Assembly: GCF_019399895.1 (NCBI RefSeq)
Contig: NC_091870.1
Location: forward strand, 2,066,001-2,130,000
Source of the DNA: Cardiocondyla obscurior
Lineage: Eukaryota; Arthropoda; Insecta; Hymenoptera; Formicidae
DNA length: 64,000 nucleotides
Reading direction: 5' to 3'
This document shows, in pieces, positions 12,601 through 25,913 of the stretch. A model generated the notes under the pieces. That model made no database searches. It saw only the letters and a list, made by a program, of their open reading frames with translations, and was not told the DNA's origin. How positions within the stretch are numbered: the first letter of the stretch is position 1; each line of letters starts with the position of its first letter. Made by a program: the position numbers and the translations under genes.

Positions 12601-15600
12601 CTTAAGCAATGTACTGCAGTCGCGATTCAACTCTCTTTTAAGATTTTAAAGAAATTCATAATATTCTTTGACATCCCGTCCCTTTGTTGCTCGATAAAAA
12701 ATTCTAAGCTGACGAAGCTACAACTACCTACAATATTAATAACTGCTCGAGTACTGATCGTGGCGTAATTATTTATCGTTAGAAAAACGATGGAACGTAA
12801 GACAAAAAAAATATATATATTTTTTTTTCTTTTTAACATTTTTACTTGAACGCGACCTCGATAGTGACACTGAAAAATGACTTGATTCTAAAAAAATCAT
12901 CATTCAACTTCGACGTGTCGGTTTTGTCCGCGATGGGAACGCGCGAGCAACGTCCGCAACTGGAAAATCGTCGTCGTCCGGAGATTAAAGTGCCTCCGGT
13001 GCCATATGGGGAAACAGCGAAACTTCCCCCAATCTGTAGGAGGTAACGACTCCCGCGTGTGCAGGGATGAGAGCCGCGATGCGTCTCGATTACGAGGGTA
13101 CAAGAGGGGAGGGAAAAGAAAAATGCGACTCACTGATAGCTCGGCGTTTTTCACGGGCCGAATGCCGGAAAGTTCCTGGGCGTCATTGTACCGTGGATTT
13201 AACTCTACACAGCGACGAAAGGCGGGCGAGCTTTTTCTAATTTCGTGCTAAGTTCTGATCTTCGCATTTGCCACGTGCCACATAAAATACCTCTCTTATC
13301 AACCTGCCCGATCGTACGGAGTTAAACGGTAAACACCGCGCAAGAAACGAAATAACGTTTCCTTTCATTTTATTTATTATTCATAAATCAGCGACAATCA
13401 TCTCTACTTTACGTTTCAATATTATTAAACTTAATTCGAAGTGTAATTTTCGTTCATTTTTTTTTTTTTTACCATTTTTCGTTATCTCTATCTTTATTTA
13501 AGAAAAATGTATCCCCATGAACGATCGTGATCTTTCTTTATAAACGCAAAAGTCAGGACGATAAGACAGAAATGGATTAGCTTCCATTATGGCTCCACTT
13601 GCCGAATGTGTAGTCGGCCCTCGCCCTACGACAGAGCAGAATTTTTGCCCTACGGAGGTCAATATAAAAAATGCGTTCTCGAAACATGCGGAATAGCTGC
13701 GCGTCGGGGAAGCTTTCGCAAGCACCGGGACACCTTCCTTTCTCGAGTACACCGTAGTCGCACCCTCCGTCGATTCGAGAACGTTTTCAATCAAGGGACA
13801 ATCATCCCTCGACGAGCAATCCAAGTTCTATCGGATCATCCGCCGTTCCGTCCCCCCCCCTTCCTTTCCCCCCCGACGAGACACGCGGTTAGATTTGTCC
13901 TCCTCTCTGCTCCTATCCTCCCTCTTATCCGAACAACGATAGGAATAACTTCCGCTACACCATCGACGATGGCCCTCCCCGAATGTACAACGCGCGCGAG
14001 ATGCAATTACGCTATCCCGCATTTCGAATAATATTAAATGTTCTCGCATCAAATTGATTCCCTGATTGGTTTTCCCCAATACCGATCTCAAGAATGACTT
14101 TTTGTTCGGACTTAATTTTTTTTTTTTTATCGACAAGGGATAGAAATCATTTTCTCAAATCACTAGATTCGATTTGAAACTATGATACGAGCAAGGAACT
14201 TTTACCTTCCCTTCTTTCCGTATATGTATGTGCGTCAAGTAATCAGTACGGTTAGTTAAGTAGAGTTATTTTTGTAAATACGCATCGGGATTTTAATCCA
14301 TAATTTACGGAAATAAGATCGTAATAATTTTTCTTTGAAATTGTTGAAATAAAACTCCCCGTTGTTATACGAGATCGATATGAGAATTCGATCGAGAAAC
14401 AATCTTAAATTTATAATATCGTGGGGCACGAGGTGCAATCTTATGCAATTAGAACGGGTTACCGACGTGCGTATATACGCGTGTCTTAATTTGTATGTGT
14501 ACATATACTTTGCGTGCGTGTCGTGCGTTAAAAAAAAAAAATTTGAAAAACGCACGTTCGCGAAACGAGCGCAAAAACCGCGGGGCAATGTGTAAAAGAA
14601 AAGAAAAAAGGGGGGAGAGGAGAACGACCGACCGAGAGCCACCATTATCACCTGGTATTTTATTCTCGCACGAATTTGCGAGTGAGATCGAATCGGATTA
14701 TCCAGCACGACTAGTTAAAATGAAATCGAAGAATCCACTATTCTGATATTAATGTGAAATTTCGACAAATGTACTGTAACGCGAGTTGAAAATTGTCGCT
14801 AAAGGCAGATCCTATCTCATCGGAATAACGCGATGGTGAACATTATAATTGCATAACATTAATTTTATAACAGTATTACTGAATATAAAAGAACATGGTA
14901 CCAACGAGAAGAGACACAGCACGTCGAAAATAAATAATAAAAAAAAAAGAGCACGGACTAACATGCTATTTGATTTTAATATTTTTAATACTCTGATGTA
15001 ACAGCGCACTGTATCTTTTACGATCACGTAGCTTTTTAAACTTTTACTCGAAATGAAAATCGTATAATATTATTATTACTGAATCTAATTTTTACAGTAT
15101 GTGTTTATTATCGGCACGTAATTTTGAAGGATAATAGAAAGGTTTATTTAACTGTAAATTCCTCCCTTCTTATCTATCCCCCGAATATTCACGGCTTTGA
15201 TATTTCCACCGTGTCTTTTCCCGCTCCATTGTCATATCCAATTGATTTCTAACGATATGAAGACGTAAATGGGAAATCGGGTCGCCTAATTTTCGGGTTA
15301 GATAATCCCTTGCGAGCTCGTTAAGAAGTTTCACCATTGGCGCGACGGGAGGAAACTGGATACATGATCGCTTTGAATTTGCATACTTCCCCGTAGTCTA
15401 AACCTCATTTGCTTAGGCGAATTGTCGAAGTAAAGCGGCGACGATCGGTCGACAATTCCTGCAACGCAAGCGGTTCTCCAGCGATTTACCGTACCGTACC
15501 GGAACCGAATTCAGGTCAGATGAGCAATCGAAAGTCTGTTTACTGAATGCGGTATATTTATGGAAATGCCGAAACAGCATTAATAATGAAATAAGCAGCT

Positions 15601-16935
15601 ATTGATCGACAAACGCGGGCAAGAGTCCACTTAAAAATTTCCGTGAATAATAATAAACAGTTATGAAATCGTGTCCTCTTTTTCAGATTACCGTTTTGAG
15701 TACAAATACGGTGAAAAATTAATTCAGTCGTCGCATATCTTAAATGGCTTTAATTCAATTTTTTCAAGTCGCAAATGAACGAAATAAAAAAAAAAGAAAC
15801 AAAAAAACTGTTCAATGATATATTCCATATTACGAAATAAAGTTTGCAAAAATTGTTAAAGATTGACATTACCCGGTTTGATCTATATAGCAAACTTATA
15901 CTACAAATACATGTCGCACGTCGATTTCTATCGGAATACGAATACTGAGTCGGCCTTTTCATGCGCGGGAGCGCGAAACGAGCACGTCGCTGCCATTTAC
16001 GGTCGCACAATTTTCCGGCACCTCGGCTGCCGTTTCTCCCCGGGCTTTAATCGCTTGCTCGACATCGTCCCGACAATACGAATTGATGATCGAACGTAAA
16101 ATCGATCGCTCACGTCGCGTGCCGAACGCTCGGCTCAGCGGAGTCCATTAAGATCTCGCATTATGTGTCGCGAATCATGCCCCGAACGCTTTAAATCGAC
16201 CAGCTTGACTGCTGTAATTTCGCGATTACACAACGGACAATCATTTACGGACTTCCGTTGCTGATGGTGTTTTCGATATAAGAAATAGGTACGGTCTCGT
16301 CTTAGCGCAAATATTCCTTGTTTCATCGTCGAACAATAAATTTTATTTGCGACTCTTTTTACCTCCGCTTTGACATACCGCTTTATTTCTTAGCCGCGCC
16401 GTTTTCAACGTTGCGTCATAAATTTGTAAATATTTTTACGAAAACGCATAAGTTTGTGACTTTAGCGCTAGCTAAACGAACGGATAGGTAATGTTTGCGC
16501 GGTGGAAAATGTGAGCCATCATTATCCAATTATCCTGGACGTATACCGTCACGAACAACAGAACAGAATGCGACAATTAGCGACGAAATTGGGGGAAAAA
16601 AAAAAATAAAAAATAAAAATACGATTTAGTAGTTTGTCGAATGAATGGGAAAAGCAATACCGAGTGCGAGTGGGCGTATGCATGAAATTATTAGCGTAAA
16701 TCGTGAAGAGAGGAAAGATAAGTGTGTAAGCTACCTGTGCCTTGTAACAAACTATATATGTATGTATATATGCAACACGAAAAGAAGAAGAACGTAAATA
16801 CAATGACGCGTATACATATGCACACATACATACACATAAACGAGATACTCTTACGATAATCTATTTAAACAATCGTTGGCGTCTCTTCTGAAACAGAAAC
16901 CCCCTCTCAGAATTTCATTGCAATGCCCGCAGAAA

Positions 16936-16993
16936 GAAAGCGAGAGCGAGAGAAAGAGAGAAAGAGAGAGATTGAGAGAGATTGAGAGAGAAC
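16936..16993. repeat. GA-rich microsatellite
   Basis: Imperfect GA/GAAA repeats with two copies of an ATTGAGAGAG variant. No coding context. Confidence 0.8.
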
Positions 16994-18078
16994 GGAGCAA
17001 AAACGACGAAGTAAACGGGAAAAAAAAAAAAAAAGATATGTTGTTGAATAAAATAGCAATAATCGCGAATTTCAGACTGAATTATGATTGAATATTATAC
17101 CGCAAGTCTTTGTTGTCGCGGCGGCGACGCGCGAGTGTGTTAATTATTATAAATACTGTTACAGTGTCTTGCTACAACTGGGGAGATTAAAATAAAATCT
17201 CGAAGCTCGAAACACCTTTTGGAGAATTTTATTTCTACCTGTTAAAAATGATTCAATCCTCAAGCGGCGCAACGATTTTATGGCATAATTATACCCTTCC
17301 CTCTTTAATTGTTTTACGATAGTCTCACGGATTAATTTAAGAACGACGCGCGTCTTCGGGATCGAAACCGACGTTTCTCCGCCTAATAGTAAGAGGCATG
17401 CATCGCGGATCGAACTCTTTTTCTTACTCCGCGCTTTGTCGGATTTATCGCCGGCCGTTGTTGCGTTGCGAGCGGCCAATTGGCGAAGAGCGATGCCCCT
17501 TTTTGATTTAAGGTTTCTCTTTCTTTACGATCGCGCAGTCGACTGTCTCGCGCGGCTATAACAGCAATGCACGAACACATAAATTCTTTCTGCCGGAGTT
17601 GGCTGGCACGTGGCAAGATCGAGATTCGGCGTGCGAGCTTCCGCCGTTATTTACTGCCATTTGCACGGGGAAAAGCGGGAGGAAAAGAAGAAAGAGGTGG
17701 CTGTTTTTGATGGATGTCGCGGAATAAGTATTTTTCTTCGTCCTCTCTTCCCACCCGAGATCGTTTTGTAATTTAATGAAAATAAAAAAAAAAGATATCG
17801 CGTGTCCTCCCTTTTCCGGAAGGAGATATATCATCACGGACTGCGTCGCATCGGCGAGACAGCTGCATCTCTCAAAATCATCAAAGAACGACCAGGTAAT
17901 GTATACCATAAATTTTAATTATTATTTTTCCGGTTTCTTATTTTTTTTTTTTTACGCGGAGAACGCAGCTGACGCAAAGTAGCCAATTTAATCAGATACA
18001 TAAGTTTTTAATTTTTTTGTTTTACATGATTTTCCCACCCAAATGTTATTAGATATTAAAAACAGACATGCGACTCAC

Positions 18079-18452
18079 CGATCGATGCGCAGCAGCGGAG
18101 TTGATGCATTAATCTGTAACAAATAAAATAAAAATTAAATTGTTAATATTTTAATGTTCAGTTTAGAAAAAAAAAAAAAGTACGCGGCGAAAAACGTTAG
18201 GATATCTAGCTTTTCTAGCTCGTTATTAATTAGTAATAATTATCTAATAACGGTGTTTAACAATTTTCACTAGGGTGACTTTTTATTTAAAAAATAAAAA
18301 AATAAAGCTATTTGTTATTTATTAAAACGAGCGAGCGAGTAAAGAAAAAATTATCCTCACCCTTGGGTTGCTCCGCCGATGCAGGATGTCCATCCGGGAC
18401 CTCCTCCTCCTCTCAGAACCAGGACGTCAGGTTGATCCTCTCCTAGCATCGT
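18079..18452 (-). repeat. Exon-like repeat blocks A and B, inverted copy
   Basis: On the minus strand, block A (18361-18452) is bordered by a TTTGTTTCAG acceptor and a GTGAGG donor, and block B (18079-18113) by GTTACAG and GTGAGT. Block A shares its core (GAGAGGAGGAG, then CATCCTGCATCGGCGGAGCA) with plus-strand copies at 60.1, 60.4 and 60.8 kb. Block B shares CAACTCCGCTG with the B blocks there. Spliced A+B is open in one frame, but the same frame has stops in the plus-strand copies, so coding is not supported. It could be a non-coding RNA exon pair, a decayed gene family or a mobile sequence. Confidence 0.65.
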
Positions 18453-19333
18453 CTGAAACAAAAAACATTGTTACTGATTAACATCAGAGACCCACTTATC
18501 GCGACGAGGTCGTATGCGCGAAGCGAATTCAACGGTGTGTTTTAAATAATTACACTTAAATAAATAATTGCACTTGTTTTGTGCAAAATATTCTCTTCGC
18601 GGATACTCTTATTTTTTGCATATACGCGTATTGATACGAATTATCGATCGCGAAGGAAGCCAGGTCGGTCGCCTCAACTAATATTTACATTTCATTGAAT
18701 TATTCACGGTCCAACGCGCAAGCCGGCAATCGTCCGACCGGCCGACAATAACAACACATTCTGGAGCTTTCACGTGCACGAGCCGCCCACGCGACCTACC
18801 CTTGCTCTCTACCCCTGCTAGCTACAAAACAATTTATATTTTATACTATTTTCACTATACTGCGAATGTATGCCCACCGGAATGTATGCCTATTTCGCCC
18901 AAGATCCACTTCCCGCGAGCTCCGGTTGTACTGCTCGACAATAATTAACTTTCGACCGAAGAAATCGAATATAATATACCCATAAAAAAGGATACTGCTT
19001 ACTTTAAATGAAAAATATGTAGCCACGGGTGCTCTCCGCGCACGGCGAATTAACAGAAAAGAGTGAATCACGCTCGATTGTGTCTCTTAATTCATCGATT
19101 ATCCGAAAATCACCCGACATAGACGGTCTCCCGCGGTGCTTATTAGATTGTCGACCCGCGAGATAACAAGTAAGAAAAAAATCTGGCACTCGCGACACCG
19201 TGCTAACCACCGTCTCTTGCGCCCCCAACGTTTCTCACGTCCTTCCACTAATTAATTTAACGCGTTACGGAATAACTATAATCCGGTGTAGTCAAGAAAA
19301 CGTTTATTTAATTGAAATAAAAAAGATACTTAC

Positions 19334-19430
19334 TTCGGGGCTGCTCGACGGATGCCCGATGTCCATCCGGGACCTGCTCCTCCTCTCAGAATCTTCTGGA
19401 GCACTGGTCACTCGCGACAGTCGCGACCGG
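19334..19430 (-). repeat. Exon-like repeat block A, second inverted copy
   Basis: Read on the minus strand this begins CGGTCGCG, continues with GTCGCGAGTGACCAGTGC and GAGAGGAGGAGCAGG, and ends at a GTAAGT donor after position 19334. The opening 30 bases resemble the segment before the plus-strand copy at 60.7-60.8 kb more closely than the other copies. An acceptor was not fixed; CAG at the end of GAGTGACCAG is one candidate. About 0.9 kb upstream (minus sense) of the 18.4-kb copy. Confidence 0.6.
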
Positions 19431-20467
19431 GTGATTCTAATCGCGAAGATTAATTAAGAAACTAAACGACTGAGATATTTCGCACGGCACTACTGAACGG
19501 TACTCGCGTAAAAGACGACCGACGAACCGGCTACGGTTCGTTTTTCAATGATTGCGGCGACGGGCACTGATACGAGCACGTGGCTTCGTCAGATTATCTA
19601 AACAGAAAAAAGAATCTTTATTAGAAACCGTCCTCAGGATACTCAGAACTCGTCCGCTGCGACGTGATATCCCCGGTTATTAAATCATACATACGTTTCC
19701 GGTACGACGAAAGCTCGGCCACGTGCGGGCGTTGCGTAGATGTTCTCTACTCGGCACGCTATAAGGAAATGAGAGGGTGGGGGAAGCTCGCGTGGGATAG
19801 ACTCCCTCGATTACCGGGGGAGAGATATCGACCCTTACAATCGATTATTATATACCTACCCGATTCGAACCTTCTATAGAGACCGAGAGCGATTTTACAA
19901 GAATAATTAAGACACGTATGTACGCTTATACATACATTCGTATATAATTCATCGAATATTAAGCGTGAGATAGTTTGTGGGGTCTCTATAATATTTATTA
20001 CAATAAATATATTGTATAGAAAAATTTAATACGTGCCGCCGGTAATGATAATATCGTTGGTATTATATTGTTTCGTCAAAATATCTAGCGATCTTTTTGC
20101 ACATAATTCTGCAGGAGTAAATGGCAGGAGCTACGAGGAATCCTAGATCGCGCGCTCAGCATGTTGCACAAAAGAAGCGAAACCCGGCCTCGTATCAGCA
20201 TTTTATCACCCGTACTATCGACATTACCTCGACGTTACCGCAGCGCGACACAAATTCCCGCGCAAGAGGAATATGTTGCACTCGCATTATGAAATATTAT
20301 ATCGATCATCGCGTAAATAGTGATATATAATTTTTATACATATATATGATACTTCCTTTTATACAAGAAAAATATTTTCATTAATTTTTGCGAACCTAAA
20401 ACGGCGATATATTTTTAGAATGCTAAATCAAAGCGCTAACATTATTAAAAAAATATTTTTCACTCAC

Positions 20468-20512
20468 CAACTCAGTGCCCGAAGCAGTTACGGCCACGTA
20501 GCTACGACGATA
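20468..20512 (-). other. Possible 45-nt exon, minus strand
   Basis: A 45-base block is flanked by a TGTTACAG acceptor and a GTGAGTG donor on the minus strand and is open in frame (15 codons, YRRSYVAVTASGTEL in one reading). It lies upstream, in minus sense, of the exon-like repeat blocks at 19.3 and 18.4 kb and could belong to the same transcript. The acceptor lacks a strong pyrimidine tract. No protein family is recognised. Confidence 0.25.
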
Positions 20513-23500
20513 CTGTAACATATAAATATAAAATATAAATTATAAAGATGCTTGTAATAATCTCCGCCACAACATTTTTTTTTTACATCTCTCTAATTAG
20601 AAATGTTTTAATTAAATAGTAAGAAATATAATTATCACATATGTATATTGCATAAGATTTTTAATAAATTAAACTTAACGGCCAGCGAACCGGTTGCAGT
20701 TTATTTTTTTAATAATATCGTCGATAGTATGTCAGATACTCTAAATTTTTATAAATGGAACAGAAAACTTTGTTTAGATAACATCCTAGTTTTTAATGAC
20801 ACGTTTCGCGAGTAATTATAACGAATGTTTGAGTTAATTAGTAATTATGAACGAATTATTTATAATGCATATCCGAAAAACACTGCAATTTCGAAAATTT
20901 AATTGCGCAATAACACACTTTTCGTATTGAAGTATCTAATTACCGCATTTTGCCGCGCGATATTTAGGTCTCGATATGAAGGATTTTTATATTGCATAAA
21001 TGTGCAATACACAACAACAATAATATTCATTTGCAAAACTGCACGGTATTGTTTCATTCTCATTAACGAGTATTTATCGAGTTTTCCGTTAACAAATAGG
21101 TTTATTCCAGAAATATTTCTCAAAAACAATGCGCAGTTATTATATTGCAGATAATGAATAAATTAACTGATTGGTATACAATTTCTCTCGACCTAGGTAA
21201 ATATAATACCCTGCGCATTTATTTTATTCTAAATTAATATTGATGATGCGTATATATAATTTCTGTGAAACAAAAATTTTTCAGAAACGCCGCTATTAAA
21301 ACTTTAACTCCTGTTGCCATTCCCAATCTCACCGCGCTATGTTTATCCGATCTTTATATAAAACCGATTAAGAATATTTAATACTCCCGCTGAGGATACT
21401 TTGAAACGTATAAATGTATCAAGTACCGTGTTATGCGAGGTAAACAAAATTGCGCAAATATTTTTGTGGCCGCATATATTCCTATCGTTCCGAAACGGGG
21501 ACTTCCTAACGATTTCTGCAATTAAGAACGCGCGATAATATCTTTTTTGTTCCATACTGTTATATATACATACATCAATTAAACGTGTTCCGGTTAGCTT
21601 CGTAACATTTTCGCCGCGCGATAATACCGAGAGCGGCAAGAAAACGCGTTGAAAAGGAACCCTGCCCGGCGCATCGTTTATTGAAAAAGATAGGCAGGTG
21701 ATTCTTTCGCAATCGAGCCCGCAATTCGGTTCGCGGATCGAGGGAGATCGATAACGGCCAGATATTGCTAGTCAACGTGTCGTCCAGATTGGAAAATAAC
21801 CTCTGTACCGTCCCGTTCTCTATCTGCCCACGTATGTCGCCGTCGTGTGTTTCAAATATATCCTATTACCCAGCCGCACGCTACCATCCTGCGTAGAACA
21901 ATTGAGATCGCGTGACGAACGGCCGTCTCTATCCGGTTAAATCAAATGACGCGACGCGACGTAATGCGAGGCGGCGGCGCGCGGAGATCGGTGCATGACC
22001 AGACATTTTTTAATCACGCATTACGCCCACCATAAATCTCTTTAGGCGCCGTTATCGTGCTGGATGCACTGCCCAAGGGCCCATATTTCATTGCCTAAGA
22101 CGTATAATGCGATGCATAATACAGTATTACGTTTCGGGCGCGGCCGATATATTTCGCGGAGGAATATAAATTTATATATGTCGCTGCATATCCGAATATA
22201 AAGATTTCTCGAGGACTCTTTTTTTTTTTTCTTTTTTTTCCTTTTTTTTCTTTGTCGAGTGCAAAATTTCGTGCCGGCGCTACCATTTCGTTTATTTCAT
22301 TTTTTGCAGTTTACGTGAACCGCGCTCGCAGCGCAAAAATTTCTCAAGCGACAAGAGATACTCGGCACTTAAAACGCAGCGAAACGACACGCTTGTTATT
22401 CTTACGAGTCGTCGGCCACAGTTTATCCTATCAGCTTGTAGTTCTCTCTGTCTAAGTAATTGCTGTTTGGCTGTAATCTCATCGCAATAATCCATTCATC
22501 AGCGCTTGTCGTCCGGTCGGTGAATTAATTTCCCCTCTCGCGACCACGTTTCCAAATAGATCTATTTTGCAGCTTAGTGCTCCTCGGTAAATTTTATTAC
22601 GAGAAGAAAAAAAAAAGAAGACTCCTCGATATTCCAATATCATGGGAGAAGGGGAAAAATAATCGAAAATTACGTTAAATGAAAAGTACAAGCGTTAAAT
22701 GGCAAATCGCAGGCCGACGTTTATCAATGCTGCGCCGCTCTAATTCAGTTTTATTTATAGCGATCGGGTTTCCTTCTTCTGCCCAGCGGAAAGTAATGAG
22801 CAATTAACATCTTCATTAACGTCCGCGACTGAGACCTTGAAGGAAATTCTTTCCTCGCGTTTTACGTTGTGATCTATTAATTACCTAGAACGCGCTTCAC
22901 GCTCCTCTTAATAAGTACCTTAAGCTAATTCACGAATAAATAATCAGGCTGTTAATTGTGCATTCTTGAAGCACGGTACGCGTAGCTAACCTCGTCCGCG
23001 CGACCTCGCCCGGTGTGATATCTCGATCGCAAGCTGTCGAGATGTTTCTTCAATATTGCAATAACGATAATGCGCGCGCGAGCTGTTACAGTTGTACGGC
23101 TTACTTTTAAAAAGTCGCCATAAATTTACAAAGAAGCCGTAAAATGATTATAAACGGCCGAAGTTGCACTTAACTGTGCGCCGACGTTGATTTAACGGGG
23201 GCTTTACGCGGCCGAAAGTGTATATTGTTGCGGGCGGCATCGCCGCTGAAAGTCTTTCCCTAACGAAGTATCGTCGGTGAAATCTAGTTTCAACACTTTG
23301 TGCCATAAGCTCACTACGAAGCTTGTTTAAAGGATCTTCAAGAACGATTATGAAAGTAAACCGAAGTGGCCGGGCGTCGCGCGGGAGGAAACGCCGGGGG
23401 AGAAACGGGGGAGGGAGGGAGAGAAAAAAAGTTTATTCGATCAAAGCAATTATTGAAAATTGCCGTGCGGATGTTCGAAAACTCACCGCAATCGACTCGT

Positions 23501-25875
23501 TATTACTTCCGTCTCTCTGAAGCGTTCGATGTTAATTTAAGAGATTAATTAAGGGGCCTCGAGATTTCTTCGCGGGGCATCGACGGCCTACAAGTATCTT
23601 CTTGAAGTAGTGCACGAGATGTTACTGAAATATTCAGGCAAACATTTCAAGAATAAGAGCTCTTTTAGATCGAAATTGAAACGCGAATATATAATATGTA
23701 TATAAATACCCTCCCGAACAAACATTGATATATTTTATTTCGTTATATCAATAATTTCTAGTTTTTTTTTTTTCCTTTTTTCTTTCCACGAAATTGCGAT
23801 GCCGAGGCACGCTCTATCGAACGGAAACAAGTGCCCTTTAATAATTATAATAATCTTTATGTAAAAGACATCTTTCTCGAGAAGCGAGGAGAGGTACAAA
23901 TTATATACGTAACGGGAAGCAGCACTCGATGTTGGCAGACGAGACGAGCCGAACCCGTTTCAAGACTCGATTCCAAGTTTCCGGTAACAAACGGTGCAAC
24001 GTTGAACCCTCGGCTCTTTTTTTTTTCTTACCGCCGTTTTCTTTTTGTTTCTGAGTACTGCAATCCGACCATTTACGGACTACAGGGAACCAAGCTCTCT
24101 TTCCCTCTTTACGTCGGTGCATCGAAGAGGCGTGTTACGGCATGCCATATAATAATGCAATTTACGGCGAATCGCTCGCTTATCGTGACGAATTTCGGTA
24201 TTCGTGCGGCCGTGATTTAAACTTTTCACCGAAGCGAAGCAATAAGAATATTTAGCGGGCTTCTCGTGAGCACCTGCTATTTATTCACATAGCATAGGTT
24301 TAAAAATAATTTATTTTCTCTCAAATAGGGAGGATTGTTATAAATTCGAGCGAAAACTTTAGTATCGACAGAAATGTCCTCGGAACATTTTTTTAAATAA
24401 AAAAAAAGAAATTAATAAAATATTTTTAGATTACGTGGGTAATTACTGATATACTCGTCATGAATAATAACGTCAAATATTAATCATTATTCGAGTTCTT
24501 TTTTTTTTTTTTCTTTCCGCGCTAGTCCTTGCGCAATTTAGGCGAAAACATGCTGCCATTTAATCACTTAGGAACTACCAGGAAGCACGATTTTTCTTTC
24601 GTATCGGCGGAGCAGCTGCAACATTACAACCCCGTAGTCATCTATGATGTCATAATTTATCTCAATCTGGGAAATATGGTATCGACTTTCAAGGAATTGG
24701 AAATTTTTATCGGGCAGCTGGCGTCCTAAGTGATGTTGCTGATGATGAAACAGTAGATTAACCATGAATCACATAAACGAGCTCATTATTTCTGGTTTTT
24801 AACCTCACAACTCTGCGCAATTTTAAGATACACGGTATCTCCTCGAAAACTCCTACTTTATATTTTATCTTTTCAATATTCAATAAAATAATGCAACGCC
24901 GAGTCGCACGACGTATGATTAATGCTTTTTAGACAGTAACAAACACACTCCGCGGCTTCAAACAATTTTCTATTATCTTCTTTATATGTCAAGTATGCTT
25001 CGCGTTCATAAATTATATCGTTTTATGTTTCTCCTCAGCGTACACGAGATTTTTTTTTTTTTTTACATCACAACTCAATAGTTACATAACCGCGTAACGT
25101 ACGTTGCGTAGTCACAAAGATACAAAGACGAGTGATGAGACGATGCGTAAAAATAAAAGTTGACCAACACGGCAAAAGGAAGATCAGCTCGCTAAAACAT
25201 CCCGCGGTACAAGCCGGTATTCGCGTTTGCATCGTGCAGAAAATTAAGCCAAGTGCTCAACAGACAGGAGAGATATATCTGCCCGAGTAGTTAAAATGAC
25301 TTTTATCGCGGCCCTTTTATTATCCCGTCGTACGTGAAACCCTTTGTGTACGTGCCTTTCAGTGACCGTTTATTCTCGGTGCGTCAGATTTGTTTAACGA
25401 TAGCGTAAGATCTGACCGCTTCAAGAATCTAATTGCCTAAAAAATCGATATGGTCAATTTACGATGTGGTCAGTAAATTTCCCCTTCCCCTTGTTTCAAA
25501 AGCACTTCTCGCGTGTGATAAAAAAAAAATAAGAATAAAATAAATACAAATGTGCTCGAAACTTTAATCGAAATCGAATTAACAAGAGCGACGAGTTCAT
25601 ATACGAGGTTTAATTTTTTTCATAACGCTGATATGAAGTCTAGACGTTCAATAGCACGATCAGGTTGGAGAGGGGGGAATAAAAAATATACTAATAGCAT
25701 AAATGAGTTTACAATATGACTTTTTCCAACTGACGGCAATTTACCTGTTTAAACGCATGAATAACACGATCGTGAAATAAATAGATTGGCCACAATTCCA
25801 TTTTTTGACGTGATTCGCTGTCTCGACACTGTAATGGTAAAATGATCGCTTATAGAGGGTGGAGAGACAGAAAGA

Positions 25876-25911
<36 letters not shown>
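25876..25911. repeat. (GA)n microsatellite
   Basis: An uninterrupted GA dinucleotide run of about 35 bases, preceded by impure GA/GGA sequence. Confidence 0.9.

Positions 25912-25913
<2 letters not shown>

Larger units (their letters stand above)
6812..18078. other. 3' UTR then long gene-free stretch
   Basis: The first 1-1.7 kb is probably the 3' UTR of the preceding gene, with AATAAA at 7760-7765 and 8496-8501. Beyond that no exon or RNA gene could be supported on either strand. Contents are purine-rich low complexity around 8855-9045, a tandem duplication at 9448-9628, many A/T homopolymers, and a GA-rich tract at 16936-16993. Short open frames here lack splice context and family resemblance. 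Confidence 0.5.

Noticed and set aside
19845..19900. tRNA B-box-like GGTTCGAATCG on the minus strand
   Set aside because: No A box at the right distance and no cloverleaf pairing could be found.
24529..24765. Overlapping open frames on both strands
   Set aside because: No splice sites in phase and no family resemblance.
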